Notes under the pieces: model-generated
Database searches by the model: none
What the model saw: only the letters and a program-made list of their open reading frames with translations
Told to the model about the DNA's origin: nothing
Program-made: the position numbers and the translations under genes
In this document: positions 6,843 to 15,142 of the stretch, one piece after another
Layout of the letters: every line of letters begins with the position of its first letter
Position numbering within the stretch: the first letter of the stretch is position 1
From: JBBBNV01 sp037137075
GTDB taxonomy: Bacteria > Bacillota > Bacilli > Paenibacillales > NBRC-103111
Length of the DNA: 37,732 nt
Direction of reading: 5' to 3'
NCBI RefSeq assembly: GCF_037137075.1
Contig: NZ_JBBBNV010000034.1
Coordinates: forward strand, 1 to 37,732

Positions 6843-8807
6843 TTATTTGTCAACACGGTATGTTGACACTACGCATTCAACATGCACCGTATGCGGAAAC
6901 ATATCCACCGGCTGCGCCGTTACACACCGGTAAGCAGCATCCTCCCCGCCGCACAGCACCTGTAGGTCCCGGGCCAGTGTGGCCGGGTTGCAGGATACAT
7001 AGACAATGCGCTCAGGCCGCATGGTGAGAAGCGTTTCCAGCAGGGCAGGGTCGCAGCCCTTGCGAGGCGGGTCGACGACGATGACGTCGGGGCGGACGCC
7101 GGCGGCGAGCCAGCGCGGCATGACGTCTTCGGCGGCGCCGACGGCGAATTCCGCATTACGGATGCCATTTAGTTCGGCGTTACGGCGAGCGTCTTCAATC
7201 GCTTCCGGGACGATTTCCACACCGTAAACCTTGGCCGCGCGCTGTGCCAGGAACAAGGAGATGGTGCCAATGCCGCAGTAGGCGTCAATGACCGTTTCCT
7301 GGCCCGTAAGCCCCGCAAACTCCAACGCTTTGCTGTACAGCACTTCGGTTTGTGCCGGGTTCACTTGATAAAAGGATTGCGCCGAAATAGCAAAACGGAT
7401 GCCGCCAATGGTGTCATGAATTACCTCGCGTCCCCACAAGACACGGGTATGACGACCGAACACGAGAGAAGTTCGTTCCGGCTGTACGTTGTGACAGATG
7501 CTCACCACCAGCGGCAGCCTGGCGCGTATAGCAGCGATCAGCTCTGCCTCCCGCTCCAGCTTGGCACTTCGAGTAACGAGTACAACCATCTGCTCCCCTG
7601 TAGCAAAGCCCGTCTTCACGATAACATGACGCAGCTCCCCCGTATGCTCCTGTTGGCGATATGGCCGGATGCCGAGTTCGCGGGCAATGGCTTTGACACC
7701 GGCGACCGATGCATCCACATCATCGTGCTGGATAAGACAGGTCTCCATATCTACGATTTTGTGGCTGCCCTGAGTGTAAAATCCACCGACAAGACCACCC
7801 TGCTCCTCACCAATCGGCACCTGGGCCTTGTTGCGATAGCGCCAAGGCTCGTTCATGCCCAAGGTTGGCAGCACAACAACCGGTGCGGCTGTGGCGTTTG
7901 CACCACTAACTGCTACGGTCGCATCGTTGACAGCATCGTTTGCACCACCGACTGCTACGGTCGCATCATTTACGCCATCGTTTGCACCACCGACTGCTAC
8001 GGTCGCATCATTTACGCCATCGTTTGCACCACCGACTGCTACGGTCGCATCATTTACGCCATCGTGTGCACCACCGGCTGCTACGGTCGCATCATTTACG
8101 CCATCGTGTGCACCACCGACTGCTACGGTCGCATCATTTACGCCATCGTTTGCACCACCGACTGCTACGGTCGCATCATTTACGCCATCGTGTGCACCAC
8201 CGGCTGCTACGGTCGCATCATTTACGCCATCGTGTGCACCGCCAACTACTACGGTCTCATCGTTTACAGCATCGTGTGCACCACCGACTGCTACGGTTGC
8301 ATTACCAACGTCACAGTTTATGCTGCTGGTTAATCCAGCAGCAGCATTCCCGCCATTTGCGAAGCTGCTCGTGTGCACCACCTCCACCGGCAGCTTGCCG
8401 ATCCGCTGCAGGGCATCGGCCACCAGCCGCTGCTTGTGACGCAGCTCCGCTTCGTAGCTGAGGTGCTGCAGCTGGCAGCCGCCGCATGTGTCGAACAAGG
8501 TACAGGGAGGCTCAATCCGGTCCGGGCTCGCCTCCAGCAGCTCCAGCAGATCGGCGCGGCCGAACTGCTTTTTCATTTCCTTCACACGGGCACGGACGCG
8601 TTCACCCGGGAGAGCGCCCGGAATGAACAGCGTGAAGCCATCGGCGCGACCGACGCCTTCTCCTTCATGGCCGAGACCGACGATCTCCGCTTCCACGCTA
8701 TCGCCAATAGAAAAAGGAAGACGAGCCGCAGAGGCGTTTGCGCGGCTCGCCGTCGTTTGGACTGGTGCAGCCTTTGATTTGCTGCGGTGGTTCCGGTTTC
8801 TGCTCAT
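6843..8807 (-). CDS. rlmCD: 23S rRNA (uracil-C5)-methyltransferase, RlmCD/TrmA family, with a repeat insertion
   Basis: The N-terminal TRAM domain (GDSVEAEIVGLGHEGEGVGR) is followed by the iron-sulfur cysteines in CTLFDTCGGCQLQH. The Rossmann methyltransferase core comes last, with VDAYCGIGTISLFLAQ, the VVDPPRKGCD motif and the nucleophile motif VYVSCNPATLARDL. Such enzymes transfer a methyl from AdoMet to C5 of uridines in 23S rRNA. Family members are about 460 aa, but this one is 654. The excess is roughly 170 residues (about 147-318) between the Fe-S region and GMNEPWRYRNKAQVP. It is mostly ten copies of a 14-residue repeat (VNDATVAVGGAHDG type). The reading frame is intact throughout, so the enzyme may still be functional. 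Its ATG overlaps the dagK stop (ATGA). The rlmCD specificity is inferred from the family and from the dagK neighbour. Confidence 0.85.
   Translation of the reverse strand: MSRNRNHRSKSKAAPVQTTASRANASAARLPFSIGDSVEAEIVGLGHEGEGVGRADGFTLFIPGALPGERVRARVKEMKKQFGRADLLELLEASPDRIEPPCTLFDTCGGCQLQHLSYEAELRHKQRLVADALQRIGKLPVEVVHTSSFANGGNAAAGLTSSINCDVGNATVAVGGAHDAVNDETVVVGGAHDGVNDATVAAGGAHDGVNDATVAVGGANDGVNDATVAVGGAHDGVNDATVAAGGAHDGVNDATVAVGGANDGVNDATVAVGGANDGVNDATVAVGGANDAVNDATVAVSGANATAAPVVVLPTLGMNEPWRYRNKAQVPIGEEQGGLVGGFYTQGSHKIVDMETCLIQHDDVDASVAGVKAIARELGIRPYRQQEHTGELRHVIVKTGFATGEQMVVLVTRSAKLEREAELIAAIRARLPLVVSICHNVQPERTSLVFGRHTRVLWGREVIHDTIGGIRFAISAQSFYQVNPAQTEVLYSKALEFAGLTGQETVIDAYCGIGTISLFLAQRAAKVYGVEIVPEAIEDARRNAELNGIRNAEFAVGAAEDVMPRWLAAGVRPDVIVVDPPRKGCDPALLETLLTMRPERIVYVSCNPATLARDLQVLCGGEDAAYRCVTAQPVDMFPHTVHVECVVSTYRVDK
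7896..8315 (-). repeat. 42-bp tandem repeat, ten units, inside rlmCD
   Basis: Units begin at 7896 and then every 42 bp to 8274 with no insertion or deletion. The plus-strand unit starts GTTTGCACCACCGACTGCTA and ends TTACGCCATC. The central units are nearly identical and the two outermost are more diverged, as expected for an array growing from within. Each unit encodes 14 residues of the rlmCD product. The array leaves long open frames on both strands, which are shadows. Confidence 0.97.
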
Positions 8808-9742
8808 TTGAAGAAGCTCACTCCGTTTTTTTCCTTATAGACAGACAAGCCGGATTCATCCACGAATATATCGATGTGGCCCGGCAATACGCTGAACAAG
8901 CAAGGCAAGGTGCCGCCAAATTCACCATCAAGGTTGATTTGAACGTAATCCTGCGAGGTAACCTCCAGCTGGCTCGTCCGGAAGTGCACCACATTCGGGT
9001 CGTTCAGGTGCTCTCCGCGCAGCGCCAGAGAAACCACCTTCAGAAACTCCGCCAGGCTGCACTTGCGGAGCACAAACACATCGAACAAGCCGTCGTCGAA
9101 GCTGGCATCCGGTGACAGGCGCTCTGCGCCGCCCACGGAGTTGCTGTTACAGATGAGGAACATCATAACCTCCTCATTCAGCTCGATCTCCTTGCTGCGC
9201 ACCTGAAGCTGAATAGGCCGCAGACGGGGCAGCTTCTCGATTCCCTTCATATAATAGGCCATCTGGCCGATCAGCGTCTTAAGCTTGCTCGGCACCTCAT
9301 AGGTCAGCTCGGTCATGGAGCCGCCGCCGGCCACGTTGATGAAGTACCTGGAGTTCACCTTACCGATATCAATCGGGCGGCTGAATTGCTGAAGAATCAG
9401 ATCCACCGCATATTCCCAGTTTTTTGGAATACCGAGCGCGCGGGCGAAATCATTCGTCGTGCCGAGCGGCAAAATGCCCAGCTTCGGCCGGTACTCCTGC
9501 TCCGCCATACCGTTAATCACTTCACACAGCGTTCCATCGCCGCCCGCCGCAATAATAATGTCAAAGCCCCGCTTGACGGCCTCCGCCGCCGCCAGCGTAG
9601 CATCTCCCTCGCCGATGGTGGCATGAGTGGAGGTTTCAAGTCCGCCCCGTTCCAGACGCATCAGGATATCGGGAAGCCGTTTTTTCATTTCCTCCCGACC
9701 GGAGGTCGGATTGTATATTAATTTCGCACGTTTGTTAGTCAT
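8804..9742 (-). CDS. dagK: Diacylglycerol kinase (DagK/DgkB type)
   Basis: The 312-aa DAGK-catalytic protein phosphorylates diacylglycerol to phosphatidic acid, returning lipid turned over by lipoteichoic acid synthesis to the phospholipid pool. Visible landmarks are the N-terminal AKLIYNPTSGRE, the nucleotide-binding AAGGDGTLCEVINGM and LGILPLGTTNDFARALGIP. The later YFINVAGGG segment and the C-terminal VQINLDGEFGG are also standard for the family. The length is normal. It begins 8 bp after sirB, with AAAGGTGA inside the end of sirB as its ribosome site. It overlaps rlmCD by 4 bp, so the three genes are one operon. The pairing with an rlmCD-type gene matches dgkB-yefA in B. subtilis. Confidence 0.92.
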   Translation of the reverse strand: MTNKRAKLIYNPTSGREEMKKRLPDILMRLERGGLETSTHATIGEGDATLAAAEAVKRGFDIIIAAGGDGTLCEVINGMAEQEYRPKLGILPLGTTNDFARALGIPKNWEYAVDLILQQFSRPIDIGKVNSRYFINVAGGGSMTELTYEVPSKLKTLIGQMAYYMKGIEKLPRLRPIQLQVRSKEIELNEEVMMFLICNSNSVGGAERLSPDASFDDGLFDVFVLRKCSLAEFLKVVSLALRGEHLNDPNVVHFRTSQLEVTSQDYVQINLDGEFGGTLPCLFSVLPGHIDIFVDESGLSVYKEKNGVSFFK

Positions 9743-9750
9743 TCAGAAGA

Positions 9751-10536
9751 TCACCTTTTGTCCGCATGGGAATAGGATGCCGCTAGTACAGCGAATTGCC
9801 GCTCAATCCAACGTGAGATGAGCGGGTGCGGCAGCAGGCTCGCGCCATTATACCGGTACGCAAAGCCCTCCAGCCGCTCAGGAATAACCTCATTCGTGAA
9901 GTAGCCTTCACTCAAAAACAACGGCGAGACGATAACGTCCAGCTCCGGACGGCGCTCCTGCCAGTAAGCCATTCGGGCCCGGGCCTGATCGGGCAGCAGC
10001 ATCGCCACATCCGCTTCGGCAAACCCGCCCAGCGCCTTCATTCGCGCCGCCAGCTGCTCCAGCCCCTGCTTCCACCGTTCATGGAAGCCGTTTTCGACAC
10101 TGCCATGCCCGACAAGCAGTACCAGCTCCCGATCCGGTTGAACGGATAACGGGGCGATTTTGTCCGCCAGCAGCTGTGCAATATCCGGATCATCGTCGAT
10201 CGGCTGCCCGAAATGAATACGCGCCTTCACACGAAACAGCCCCATATCCGTTGGAAGCTGAGGCGCCGGGATAACACCCAGCGCGTAGCTGATTTCATCG
10301 ATATGCGTGCTGCCTGAAGAAACAAATAAGGGAATCACCACAATATCTGTCACCCCTTGCGCCTCCAGCGCATCAATGCCATCCTGAATCAGCCGCCCTT
10401 CCACGATTTCGAGAAAGGAGGAGAACACCGGAACATCCTCCGGCAGCCCCGCAGCCGTTACAGCTTCATCAACAAGCTGTACCCAGGTGTCGCTGCGCGA
10501 TCCATGACTGATGATGAGCAAGCCGATTTTGACCAT
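9751..10536 (-). CDS. sirB: Sirohydrochlorin chelatase (CbiX/SirB family)
   Basis: The protein is 261 aa with two related CbiX half-domains. The first begins IGLLIISHGSRSDTW, whose histidine is the expected metal-ligating and catalytic residue. The second holds LVLLVGHGSVENGFHERWK. Members insert Fe or Co into sirohydrochlorin for siroheme or cobalamin synthesis. FVSSGSTHIDEI and FLSEGYFTNEVIPERL are the paired conserved strands. GGAGG lies 11 bp before the ATG. No other siroheme gene is in the window, so the choice between iron (SirB) and cobalt (CbiX) is open. It is the first gene of the operon leading into dagK and rlmCD. Confidence 0.85.
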   Translation of the reverse strand: MVKIGLLIISHGSRSDTWVQLVDEAVTAAGLPEDVPVFSSFLEIVEGRLIQDGIDALEAQGVTDIVVIPLFVSSGSTHIDEISYALGVIPAPQLPTDMGLFRVKARIHFGQPIDDDPDIAQLLADKIAPLSVQPDRELVLLVGHGSVENGFHERWKQGLEQLAARMKALGGFAEADVAMLLPDQARARMAYWQERRPELDVIVSPLFLSEGYFTNEVIPERLEGFAYRYNGASLLPHPLISRWIERQFAVLAASYSHADKR

Positions 10537-10728
10537 CGTATAAACTCCCTCCTATAACATGCTCAGGCGTACGCTTGTCCAGCGTTTAATCTACATCTAT
10601 GCTAGCGAAAGTACCAGTTCATGTCAACGAGAGACCGCACTGGAACCTGCTTCAGAACAGCACAAAAAGGAAAAAGCAGCCGCCGGAGCAAGCCGCTTCT
10701 TCCAAAACTCCACATCAGGGCATGTAGG

Positions 10729-11037
10729 CTATTCTTGACCGGGTTGTTCAGACTCCAGACGGTCCAGTGCCATCTTATAGCCGTCATTGCCGTAATTCAA
10801 GCACCGTTTGACCCGGGAAATCGTTGCTGTACTGGCTCCCGTCTCCGTTTCGATTTGGTTGTAGGTGCTGCCCTTGCCGAGCATACGCGCCACTTCAAGC
10901 CGCTGGGACATCGATTGAATTTCATTTACAGTACACAAATCATCAAAAAATATGTAGCACTCCTCCACAGACTGGAGCGTCAGAATCGCTTGGAATAGTT
11001 GATCAATCGCTTTGTCATTCAGTTTCTTCAGCTGCAT
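10729..11037 (-). CDS. yerC: YerC-family TrpR-like DNA-binding regulator
   Basis: This 102-aa all-helical protein belongs to the TrpR-like superfamily. It has a dimerisation region (LFQAILTLQSVEECYIFFDD), then LCTVNEIQSMSQRLEVARML. A helix-turn-helix follows, reading GSTYNQIETETGASTATISR, then VKRCLNYGNDGYKMAL, which is characteristic of YerC/YecD proteins. These are conserved in Firmicutes and their regulon is poorly known. GGGAG lies ten bases before the ATG. It is monocistronic: the sirB start is about 190 bp downstream and a YqfQ-like gene diverges upstream. No ligand can be inferred. Confidence 0.92.
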   Translation of the reverse strand: MQLKKLNDKAIDQLFQAILTLQSVEECYIFFDDLCTVNEIQSMSQRLEVARMLGKGSTYNQIETETGASTATISRVKRCLNYGNDGYKMALDRLESEQPGQE

Positions 11038-11068
11038 GGTGTTTCCACTCCCGCTTCTCGTCGTAATG

Positions 11069-11074
11069 ATTATA
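11069..11074 (-). promoter_or_regulatory. Candidate -10 element upstream of yerC
   Basis: A perfect TATAAT on the minus strand lies 32 bp upstream of the yerC start. I find no good -35 hexamer at 17 +/- 1 bp, so the call rests on the -10 alone. Confidence 0.35.
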
Positions 11075-11317
11075 GTATTTTTCGACGCGAAGACCTCATT
11101 CTCCTTCCTTTAATTTTGCAAAACGTTAAAATTTTTATGCGTTACTTCGTTAAAGAATACTGAGCGGCAGTAACGCTTCTCCGATACTTGGAAAAATTCC
11201 GCTGCTTTTTCCCGGATCGTGACAGGAGTCCATACCGCCCGCGCAAACGCCTAATATGATATAGGGAGACACCTACGATAAACGGTGTAACGTTCTTGCT
11301 CTGCAAGAGGGGCTCCG

Positions 11318-11908
11318 TTGATAAGCTGCATCCGGAACGAGAGGGAGTATCAGCTGCCTCCGTCCGCGTACAGCCGCAATGACTATGAGAAAAGGATGGT
11401 GACTCCAGTGAATGCGTCCGATCCGAACATCCGTGTGAAGCAAGGGCCGCTAACCATGCGCAACATGGTACAGCCCGGTCCGGGGATCGCACCGGCTTCT
11501 TATCCGGGCTTAGGCGGAGGATACCCGGGGCTGCAGGGATTTCAAGCAGGACCGCCCGCGGTCGCTCCAGCGGCGAATCTGGTGCAGGCAGTGGCTGAGC
11601 CTGTGGCTGCAGCAACAGCAAAATCTTCGCTGCTCGGCGGCTTAAGCAACTTTAATATGAAGGATATCAAATCCTTTGTCGACCGTATGGGTGGAATTGA
11701 GGGAATTGTTGAATCCATCAACAAAGCGCAAAAGCTGATGAACAGCGTCCAGCAGATGGCCCCCATGATTAAGCTGCTGCTGCCCGGCGGTAAAGGCAAG
11801 GTCGCCAGTGATGACGGTGACGACTATATCCCGCCCCGCAGACGCAAACGCCGCCGCAAAAAAAACGGCAGCACCAACCGCCGTCCGCGTAAAACCGTCA
11901 AGCGCTGA
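11318..11908 (+). CDS. YqfQ/VrrA-like basic low-complexity protein
   Basis: The 196-aa protein has three parts. A Pro/Gly-rich N-terminal half reads PGPGIAPASYPGLGGGYPGL. A helical core around 105-150 reads NMKDIKSFVDRMGGIEGIVE and AQKLMNSVQQMAPMIKLLLP. A very basic tail ends PPRRRKRRRKKNGS and PRKTVKR. This arrangement resembles YqfQ/VrrA-like proteins of Bacillales, some of which are associated with spores. The name is by resemblance only. The start is uncertain. TTG at 11318 follows AAGAGGGG, while ATG at 11396 (MVTPVNASDPN) is an alternative with weaker spacing. No signal peptide or membrane segment is seen. The gene diverges from yerC. Confidence 0.6.
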   Translation: MISCIRNEREYQLPPSAYSRNDYEKRMVTPVNASDPNIRVKQGPLTMRNMVQPGPGIAPASYPGLGGGYPGLQGFQAGPPAVAPAANLVQAVAEPVAAATAKSSLLGGLSNFNMKDIKSFVDRMGGIEGIVESINKAQKLMNSVQQMAPMIKLLLPGGKGKVASDDGDDYIPPRRRKRRRKKNGSTNRRPRKTVKR

Positions 11909-12142
11909 CCTGCCGGAAAAACCAGTGAAGGAAGCCTGCTGTCCTGCTCTTTCCTGAATTCCGGTGGCTAATTGGCCGCCGCCAAGAAGCTTCGCGCTGC
12001 GCTGTGGCAAACCGCAGCGTTATGCGAAGCTTCTTGATTTCCGGCTTTTCATCAAGCGTATGGAGGCCGTTCGGCAAAGATTATCCGTCTATACGAGCCT
12101 GTCATCACGCTATACTGCCCGCTGATTGGTGCTACAAATCCG

Positions 12143-12207
12143 GTTCCGCACCGCGCGCAGCTCCCAGCGCGCGGTGTTTCGCTGCATGAGGGCGGTCGGT
12201 CGGCCAC
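12143..12207 (+). repeat. Interspersed hairpin repeat, copy A
   Basis: A perfect 10-bp stem, CACCGCGCGC (12149-12158) with GCGCGCGGTG (12167-12176), has the loop AGCTCCCA. It is followed by GCATGAGGGCGGTCGGTCGG and CCAC. The same arrangement recurs at 19893-19954 and 21280-21331. Confidence 0.85.
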
Positions 12208-12575
12208 ATGCTTTGTTAGATGTGCGGGCTCTACTTTACGGCTTGAACTGGCTTCATGCTTCCCTTTGTTCGCTTGCTGCTTTACCATCCATAAACCATG
12301 GCCTCAGATCCGCCGAAGCAGGCTGCAGCGCGATGTTCATTCAGACTTGCAATATCCCGCCTGCCACTCTGGCAAAATCCAGCTGCTCTCGTATGTGGAA
12401 CATCTATCTGCATTGTCTTCCTTGCATCCCCTCCCTCTCAGCTTGGATGCTTGCTTACGGCCGTAGTCACCTGTTGAAAGTATGCCGCTTCACTGCGATT
12501 TTGGCGATGATTGGCTTCACTCCGGTTCTAGGTAAGCCTGACTCTAAGCCTTTATGTTCTGTGAAATGGCTGCCT

Positions 12576-12615
12576 TCATATCGGGAATGCGACAGAAAGT
12601 CATGACGGCTTTAAG
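12576..12615 (+). repeat. 40-bp interspersed repeat, copy 1
   Basis: The core GCGACAGAAAGTCATGACGG is shared with the copy at 27166-27205 (minus strand), with about four differences over 40 bp. It is shared more loosely with 37042-37076. It lies outside any gene. Confidence 0.8.
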
Positions 12616-12639
12616 AGAGGCTTCTAATCGCCAATCAAC

Positions 12640-12676
12640 TAAAAATAAACCGCCGTTTCAAAAAGAAACCGCGGTT
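12640..12676 (-). terminator. Terminator downstream of the DUF4173 gene
   Basis: The stem AACCGCCGTTTC (12648-12659) pairs with GAAACCGCGGTT (12665-12676) with one mismatch and a 5-nt loop. On the minus strand it is followed by TATTTTT. It lies about 220 bp beyond the gene stop, past the two microsatellites, which would therefore be transcribed in the 3' untranslated region. Confidence 0.75.
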
Positions 12677-12703
12677 ATGTGCGTTACTTGCGGTATCGTT
12701 TGT

Positions 12704-12775
12704 TTGAATCTGTTGATTCTGTTGATTCTGTTGATTCTGTTGATTCTGTTGATTCTGTTGATTCTGTTGATTCTG
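12704..12775. repeat. 9-bp tandem repeat (TTGATTCTG)
   Basis: Seven perfect TTGATTCTG units (12713-12775) are preceded by one variant unit, TTGAATCTG. It is a microsatellite-like array in the 3' region of the DUF4173 gene. Confidence 0.97.
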
Positions 12776-12806
12776 TTTTAATCCTTATGAATCTGGTTAT
12801 TCTGTT

Positions 12807-12868
12807 GAATCTATTTGAATCTATTGGAATCTATTGGAATCTATTTGAATCTATTTGAATCTATTAGA
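12807..12868. repeat. 10-bp tandem repeat (GAATCTATTK)
   Basis: Six units of GAATCTATT plus T, G or A sit 31 bp after the 9-bp array and share its GAATCT core. The two arrays probably arose from the same seed. The array ends 27 bp before the DUF4173 stop codon. Confidence 0.95.
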
Positions 12869-12895
12869 AGCCAAAATCTAGCCAGGCCCCGAGTC

Positions 12896-14896
12896 TTATT
12901 CCACCAGACGTTCTTTAGACTGCCGCCCCGCTCCGGAGAATCCCCGCTCGATGAGTTCCCGTTCGGCTATATGGCGTGAGAAGCTGAAGGAGGTCCAGCG
13001 GTGGTCCGCTCCGGACATCACCTTTTTGGATTGCAGCCTTTCGGCCAGCTCCTGCTTAGTGCCTTCCGGCAGCCGGTCATACAGCTGAAGCAGCTCCGGT
13101 ATCCCATCCGCCGACAAGCTAGACAAGTAGTTCAGGTCAATTCGACCCGTCTGGTCATAGCGCTTGCCGTTTTCACGAACGATGATGGCATCGATATTAA
13201 GCAAATTCATCATGGCGTAAGCACTGATGGAAACAACAAGCAGCTGCTTCCACAGGGGGCTGCGGGTGCGCCAAATTCGCACCAATACAAGCAGCAAAAT
13301 AACAGCCAAATACAGCATAAAGGAATGCACCAGCACCCTTGTCACCGTAAAGCCATAAGCCGATTCATACATCAGCAGCCGGTAAAAAGCGGATACCAGC
13401 ATGACCAAGGTGCACCCGATAAGCAATGACTGCAGCCCATGCACAACGCGCAGCAGCTTCGAAACGCCCTGCGGGATCAGCCGGATGCATAGCAGCAGCA
13501 CGCCCAAATTCAAAATCGTCACCATGACCAGTTCAAAAAAGCCTTTACGCGCATATTGAGCATAAGTAATATTGGACGGAAGCAGACCGTCCCCGCCTGC
13601 AAACAAATAGGACAACTGAATGGCGGCAAACAACACATACATCGCATTCATGGCCGTCAGAAACGTCGTGGCTACTACGGGGTCCAAATGTATCAGCGCG
13701 GCGGCACGAGAAGGACTCGGCGAAGCCCCGATTGCTCTGGGATTCGGCTGGACAGAGATTGCCGGCAGAGACTGCGGCTTGCTCTCCTGCTGCTCTCCCT
13801 GACGGGAAATCCCCTCTGCTCCCGCCGCACTGCCCGCACTTTCATTGACAGCCGCTTTCTCAGCACCCTCTGCCGGCCCTTGCTCCGCCGATAACTGCGA
13901 GGTGATCAGCAGCTTATCTTCCTGAGAGCGATCGTTTGGTTGATCTTCCTGACCGACTGCCGTCGACTCCGGTTTCCCCTCCATGCCTCCAGCTGCATCC
14001 GTATCGGCAGCACCCTCTGCTCGTCCTTGCTCCGGTAGCGGCCGCGAATCCAGGATCGGCTTTTCCTCCTCACGTCGCCGCCACTCCGTTTCGGGGTCCC
14101 GATCCGGTACTGCCGCTCCCGGCACGGCTTGACCTGATGGAGAAGCTGGACGCTTGCCGACAGGCTCTCCGCGCAGCCCCCACAAGAAAGCCGTCAGAAA
14201 CAGGCCAAACAGGATTACCCGGATAGCCCGGCCGGCTGTTTCCCCAACAGGTACCCCTTCCAGCCATTCCGGAATACGTCCCATAGCACGCTGGAATAGA
14301 TCATCTGCGGAAGATAATAATGCTCCGGCAACCAGCAGCAGCGGCAGCGCCAGCAGCAGGCCAAGCCCGATCCTCACCAGCGTGCGGTTACTGCCATCGC
14401 CGCCCTCCACCCTGCGGCGACCGGCCTTCAAAGCAGCCCGGACAGGTACTGGCAGGCACAACAACGTCCGGCCTACAGCATACTCCACCACTCTGCCCAG
14501 AAAAAGCGGATGGTGCCACGGGATTTTGCCATCCCCGGTTACCCACACCGTATGAATGACGAACAAGGCCGGCAAGGCAAGCAAATTTACGATGTAGAAC
14601 AGACTGAAATCCCGCAGCACGTAGCTGCACGATACCAGCAGCACTGTCCCGCTGAGCAGCATCGATATATTCAGCTGAAGCTGAAGCCGGGGACGGTGTG
14701 TCCAGAGAAACACGCCGTAGCAGGCCAAGGTAAACAAAGGCACCGAAACGCCGAGCTTCCCGTCCCCGGCAAACAATCCCTCCCCGATTAGCCCGCACAG
14801 CAGGGCCAGCCCCAGCCATACGATTTGCTTCCGGTATAGAGCCTTCTCCTCATCCCGCATCGGCAGGACTGGAGAGGCTTGGTTCTCTCTTTGCAT
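12896..14896 (-). CDS. DUF4173-type polytopic membrane protein
   Basis: The 666-aa protein has about seven to eight hydrophobic segments before and several after a long hydrophilic middle. The second half, with SYLFAGGDGLLPSNITYAQY and ARKGFFELVMVTILNLGVLL, then SAYAMMNLLNIDAIIVREN and GRIDLNYLSSLSADGIPELL, matches the pattern I know from DUF4173 proteins. Their function is unknown. The middle (about 260-410) is an acidic, Pro/Gly/Ala-rich cytoplasm-like linker containing two related blocks: PLPEQGRAEGAADTDAAGG and LSAEQGPAEGAEKAAVNESA. The start is the ATG at 14896, with GGGGGAG nine bases upstream. An ATG at 14920 overlaps that ribosome site. No enzyme motif is seen. Confidence 0.75.
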   Translation of the reverse strand: MQRENQASPVLPMRDEEKALYRKQIVWLGLALLCGLIGEGLFAGDGKLGVSVPLFTLACYGVFLWTHRPRLQLQLNISMLLSGTVLLVSCSYVLRDFSLFYIVNLLALPALFVIHTVWVTGDGKIPWHHPLFLGRVVEYAVGRTLLCLPVPVRAALKAGRRRVEGGDGSNRTLVRIGLGLLLALPLLLVAGALLSSADDLFQRAMGRIPEWLEGVPVGETAGRAIRVILFGLFLTAFLWGLRGEPVGKRPASPSGQAVPGAAVPDRDPETEWRRREEEKPILDSRPLPEQGRAEGAADTDAAGGMEGKPESTAVGQEDQPNDRSQEDKLLITSQLSAEQGPAEGAEKAAVNESAGSAAGAEGISRQGEQQESKPQSLPAISVQPNPRAIGASPSPSRAAALIHLDPVVATTFLTAMNAMYVLFAAIQLSYLFAGGDGLLPSNITYAQYARKGFFELVMVTILNLGVLLLCIRLIPQGVSKLLRVVHGLQSLLIGCTLVMLVSAFYRLLMYESAYGFTVTRVLVHSFMLYLAVILLLVLVRIWRTRSPLWKQLLVVSISAYAMMNLLNIDAIIVRENGKRYDQTGRIDLNYLSSLSADGIPELLQLYDRLPEGTKQELAERLQSKKVMSGADHRWTSFSFSRHIAERELIERGFSGAGRQSKERLVE

Positions 14897-15142
14897 TGAA
14901 GCATTCTCCCCCTTTGGCATTATTTCACAGATTACACTACATATTGTACACGAAGCCTGCCCTCAGTACAGTGAGAAAACAGGCACATTCGCCTCACATC
15001 CGCCTGATAGCACGAACCGGAACCGATTTGCCCGCTTCAGCGTGAAAGGCTTGAAATGTTTGGTTAAAAACGGTATGGTGAAACTGGCATTCGCATAGCT
15101 ACAGCCATGCGTCACGCAGCTTTGGAGGGAGTCGAGAGCAGA

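Larger units (their letters stand above)
11909..12895. other. Gene-free stretch with interspersed and tandem repeats
   Basis: About 990 bp lie between the YqfQ-like gene and the DUF4173 gene (convergent). I see no supportable gene: open frames are short, overlap on both strands and lack ribosome sites. The stretch contains a hairpin repeat (12143-12207), a 40-bp interspersed repeat (12576-12615), a minus-strand terminator and two microsatellite arrays, listed separately. Confidence 0.7.

Noticed and set aside
7896..8315. CRISPR array
   Set aside because: The 42-bp units are directly adjacent with no variable spacers, lie within a coding sequence and have no cas genes nearby.
7350..8461. Long plus-strand open frames across the 42-bp repeats
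   Set aside because: They are antisense to rlmCD, whose domains are complete and conserved. The frames are open only because the repeat lacks stops in several frames.
11910..12640. Several 60-160 codon frames on both strands
   Set aside because: They are mutually overlapping, lack ribosome sites and cross interspersed repeats. Composition reads as non-coding.
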